A DNA stretch of 50,629 bases from Desulfobulbaceae bacterium. GTDB lineage: Bacteria > Desulfobacterota > Desulfobulbia > Desulfobulbales > Desulfobulbaceae. Shown in pieces: positions 49,851 to 50,629 of the stretch. The stretch's first letter is position 1. Every line of letters begins with the position of its first letter. The stretch is from assembly GCA_024763055.1 (NCBI GenBank), contig JANTGH010000008.1:1-50629 (forward strand), given 5' to 3'. Position numbers and translations under genes: made by a program. The notes under the pieces were generated by a model, which saw only the letters and a list, made by a program, of their open reading frames with translations, was not told where the DNA came from and ran no database searches.

Positions 49851-50629
49851 ATGCTTAAAAAAACGATTTCCCTTGCAGGCGCTGTCTTTTTCGCTTTTTT
49901 ATTCTTTCTGCTGCTGCAAACCCAAGTTGCTCAAGCCGAAGAAATTATTGCCTTTGGCGACTCCATCACGCAGGGCAACATTGACCCCGCCGGCAGTGAC
50001 CACGGTGGTTATCCCCTTGTTCTGCAGCAGATTTATGACAACAAGGGGCTTGCTGTCCATGTTTATAATGAAGGTCTGCATGGAGAACGAACCATCACCG
50101 GTGTTAACAGGATATCCTCGGTACTGAACCGGCGGCCTGCAAACTTTCTCCTCCTTTTGGAAGGGGTCAATGATATTATCACTGGAATCAGCCACCAGAC
50201 TGTAATCAACAACTTGAGCATTATGATAGATAAATGCAGGGCCAAGGGAGTGACTCCCCTGCTTGCTACCCTGACCCCTGAAACAAAACATGGATTTTCA
50301 TCCTTTATCAATGCGACGGTTAACCCGGAGATCAAGGCGCTGGCGGCCCGAAAAGGCGTTACCCTGGTTGACCTGTACAGTGCGGTTGTTGCCAGCTGGC
50401 CGGCATGGAGCTGGGACGGACTTCATCCTAATTATGATGGAATGCTGGCGATTGCCCAGACCTGGTTTGCCCATATTCCTGTTGCCGGTGGCGGCGGGGG
50501 AGGAGCTGCCGGAGGTGGAGGCGGCGGTGATGACGGTGGCGGGGGCGGCTGTTTTATCGCCACAGCCGCATATGGTTCACTCCTTGAGCCGCAGGTCGTT
50601 CTCTTACGACAGTTTCGGGATCAATTTCT
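49851..50629 (+). CDS. Exported SGNH/GDSL hydrolase with glycine linker and CFI-box C-terminus (partial)
   Basis: Open to the window end: 259 residues are visible. A signal peptide (1-29) is followed by SGNH blocks AFGDSIT (Ser38), NEGLHGE (73-79), EGVNDI (Asn107) and DGLHPNYDG (Asp189, His192). A linker of about 20 residues, almost all Gly (213-233), leads to [20 protein letters not shown], the start of the CFI-box-CTERM domain, which occurs at the C-terminus of many exported proteins. The linker and tail suggest surface sorting or anchoring. It follows the first SGNH gene after 71 nt, without a clear ribosome site. The C-terminus is cut by the window. Confidence 0.88.
   Translation, partial: MLKKTISLAGAVFFAFLFFLLLQTQVAQAEEIIAFGDSITQGNIDPAGSDHGGYPLVLQQIYDNKGLAVHVYNEGLHGERTITGVNRISSVLNRRPANFLLLLEGVNDIITGISHQTVINNLSIMIDKCRAKGVTPLLATLTPETKHGFSSFINATVNPEIKALAARKGVTLVDLYSAVVASWPAWSWDGLHPNYDGMLAIAQTWFAHIPVAGGGGGGAAGGGGGGDDGGGGGCFIATAAYGSLLEPQVVLLRQFRDQF

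Noticed and set aside
50489-50550. Short tandem repeat or slippage locus in the glycine codons
   Set aside because: The run encodes a plausible Gly linker with mixed GGx codons and the frame resumes correctly in the CFI box; no perfect unit repeat long enough to suggest phase variation.

Overview
The window looks like the chromosome of a Gram-negative, probably anaerobic bacterium. The best fit is the Desulfobulbales/Desulfobacterota (old Deltaproteobacteria). That placement is an inference from gene content: a stand-alone IMP cyclohydrolase (the PurH N-terminal half only), FolE2, a family II pyrophosphatase, a CooC-type nickel-insertion ATPase, a UshA-like multiheme cytochrome with an in-frame UGA, MsbA and a WaaL-like ligase. 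I saw no rRNA, tRNA, CRISPR, prophage or insertion-sequence transposase.

Region 1 (1-14960, minus strand) is one long gene string. It starts with housekeeping genes (hslR, IMP cyclohydrolase, purN, pyrR), passes through a divergent sensor kinase, a GT4 glycosyltransferase and a U32-family protein, and ends with a lipopolysaccharide block: msbA, O-antigen ligase, methyltransferase, GT2, GT4, GT9 heptosyltransferase-like and GT2. Several joints are 1-4 nt overlaps. The last gene stops inside a 110-nt imperfect hairpin at the window edge.

Region 2 (15000-27250, both strands) is mixed housekeeping and signalling: folE2, gabD, a PilZ protein, an adenylate cyclase with a degenerate receiver, rarA, a putative selenoprotein with a UshA-like domain and four c-type hemes, ppaC, an anchored protein of unknown function, a Bax inhibitor-1 family protein and cooC. 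It holds the two gene-free stretches over 300 bases. Bases 22911-23320 carry a large nested palindrome and a terminator. Bases 24245-24556 carry promoter-like and operator-like sequences.

Region 3 (27315-48035, minus strand) is a large surface-glycan locus: a WbaP-like initiating phosphoglycosyltransferase, three GT2 and two GT4 enzymes, a secreted propeller-like protein, an MBOAT/SGNH O-acylation pair, three very large GT-C-type membrane proteins with extracytoplasmic C-terminal beta domains, and a UbiA/HAD pair like the one that makes polyprenyl-phosphate pentofuranose donors. No flippase, polymerase or export channel gene is visible in it. The likely logic is lipid-linked glycan assembly in the cytoplasm, followed by periplasmic transfer from polyprenyl-phosphate sugars and O-acylation.

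Region 4 (48245-50629, plus strand) is divergent from region 3. It encodes three exported proteins: a beta-propeller-like protein and two SGNH/GDSL hydrolases. The last has a glycine linker and a CFI-box-type C-terminus and is cut by the window edge.

The strongest unusual signals are the in-frame TGA at 21444, the UbiA/HAD plus GT-C plus MBOAT/SGNH glycan system, and three unrelated intergenic palindromes.
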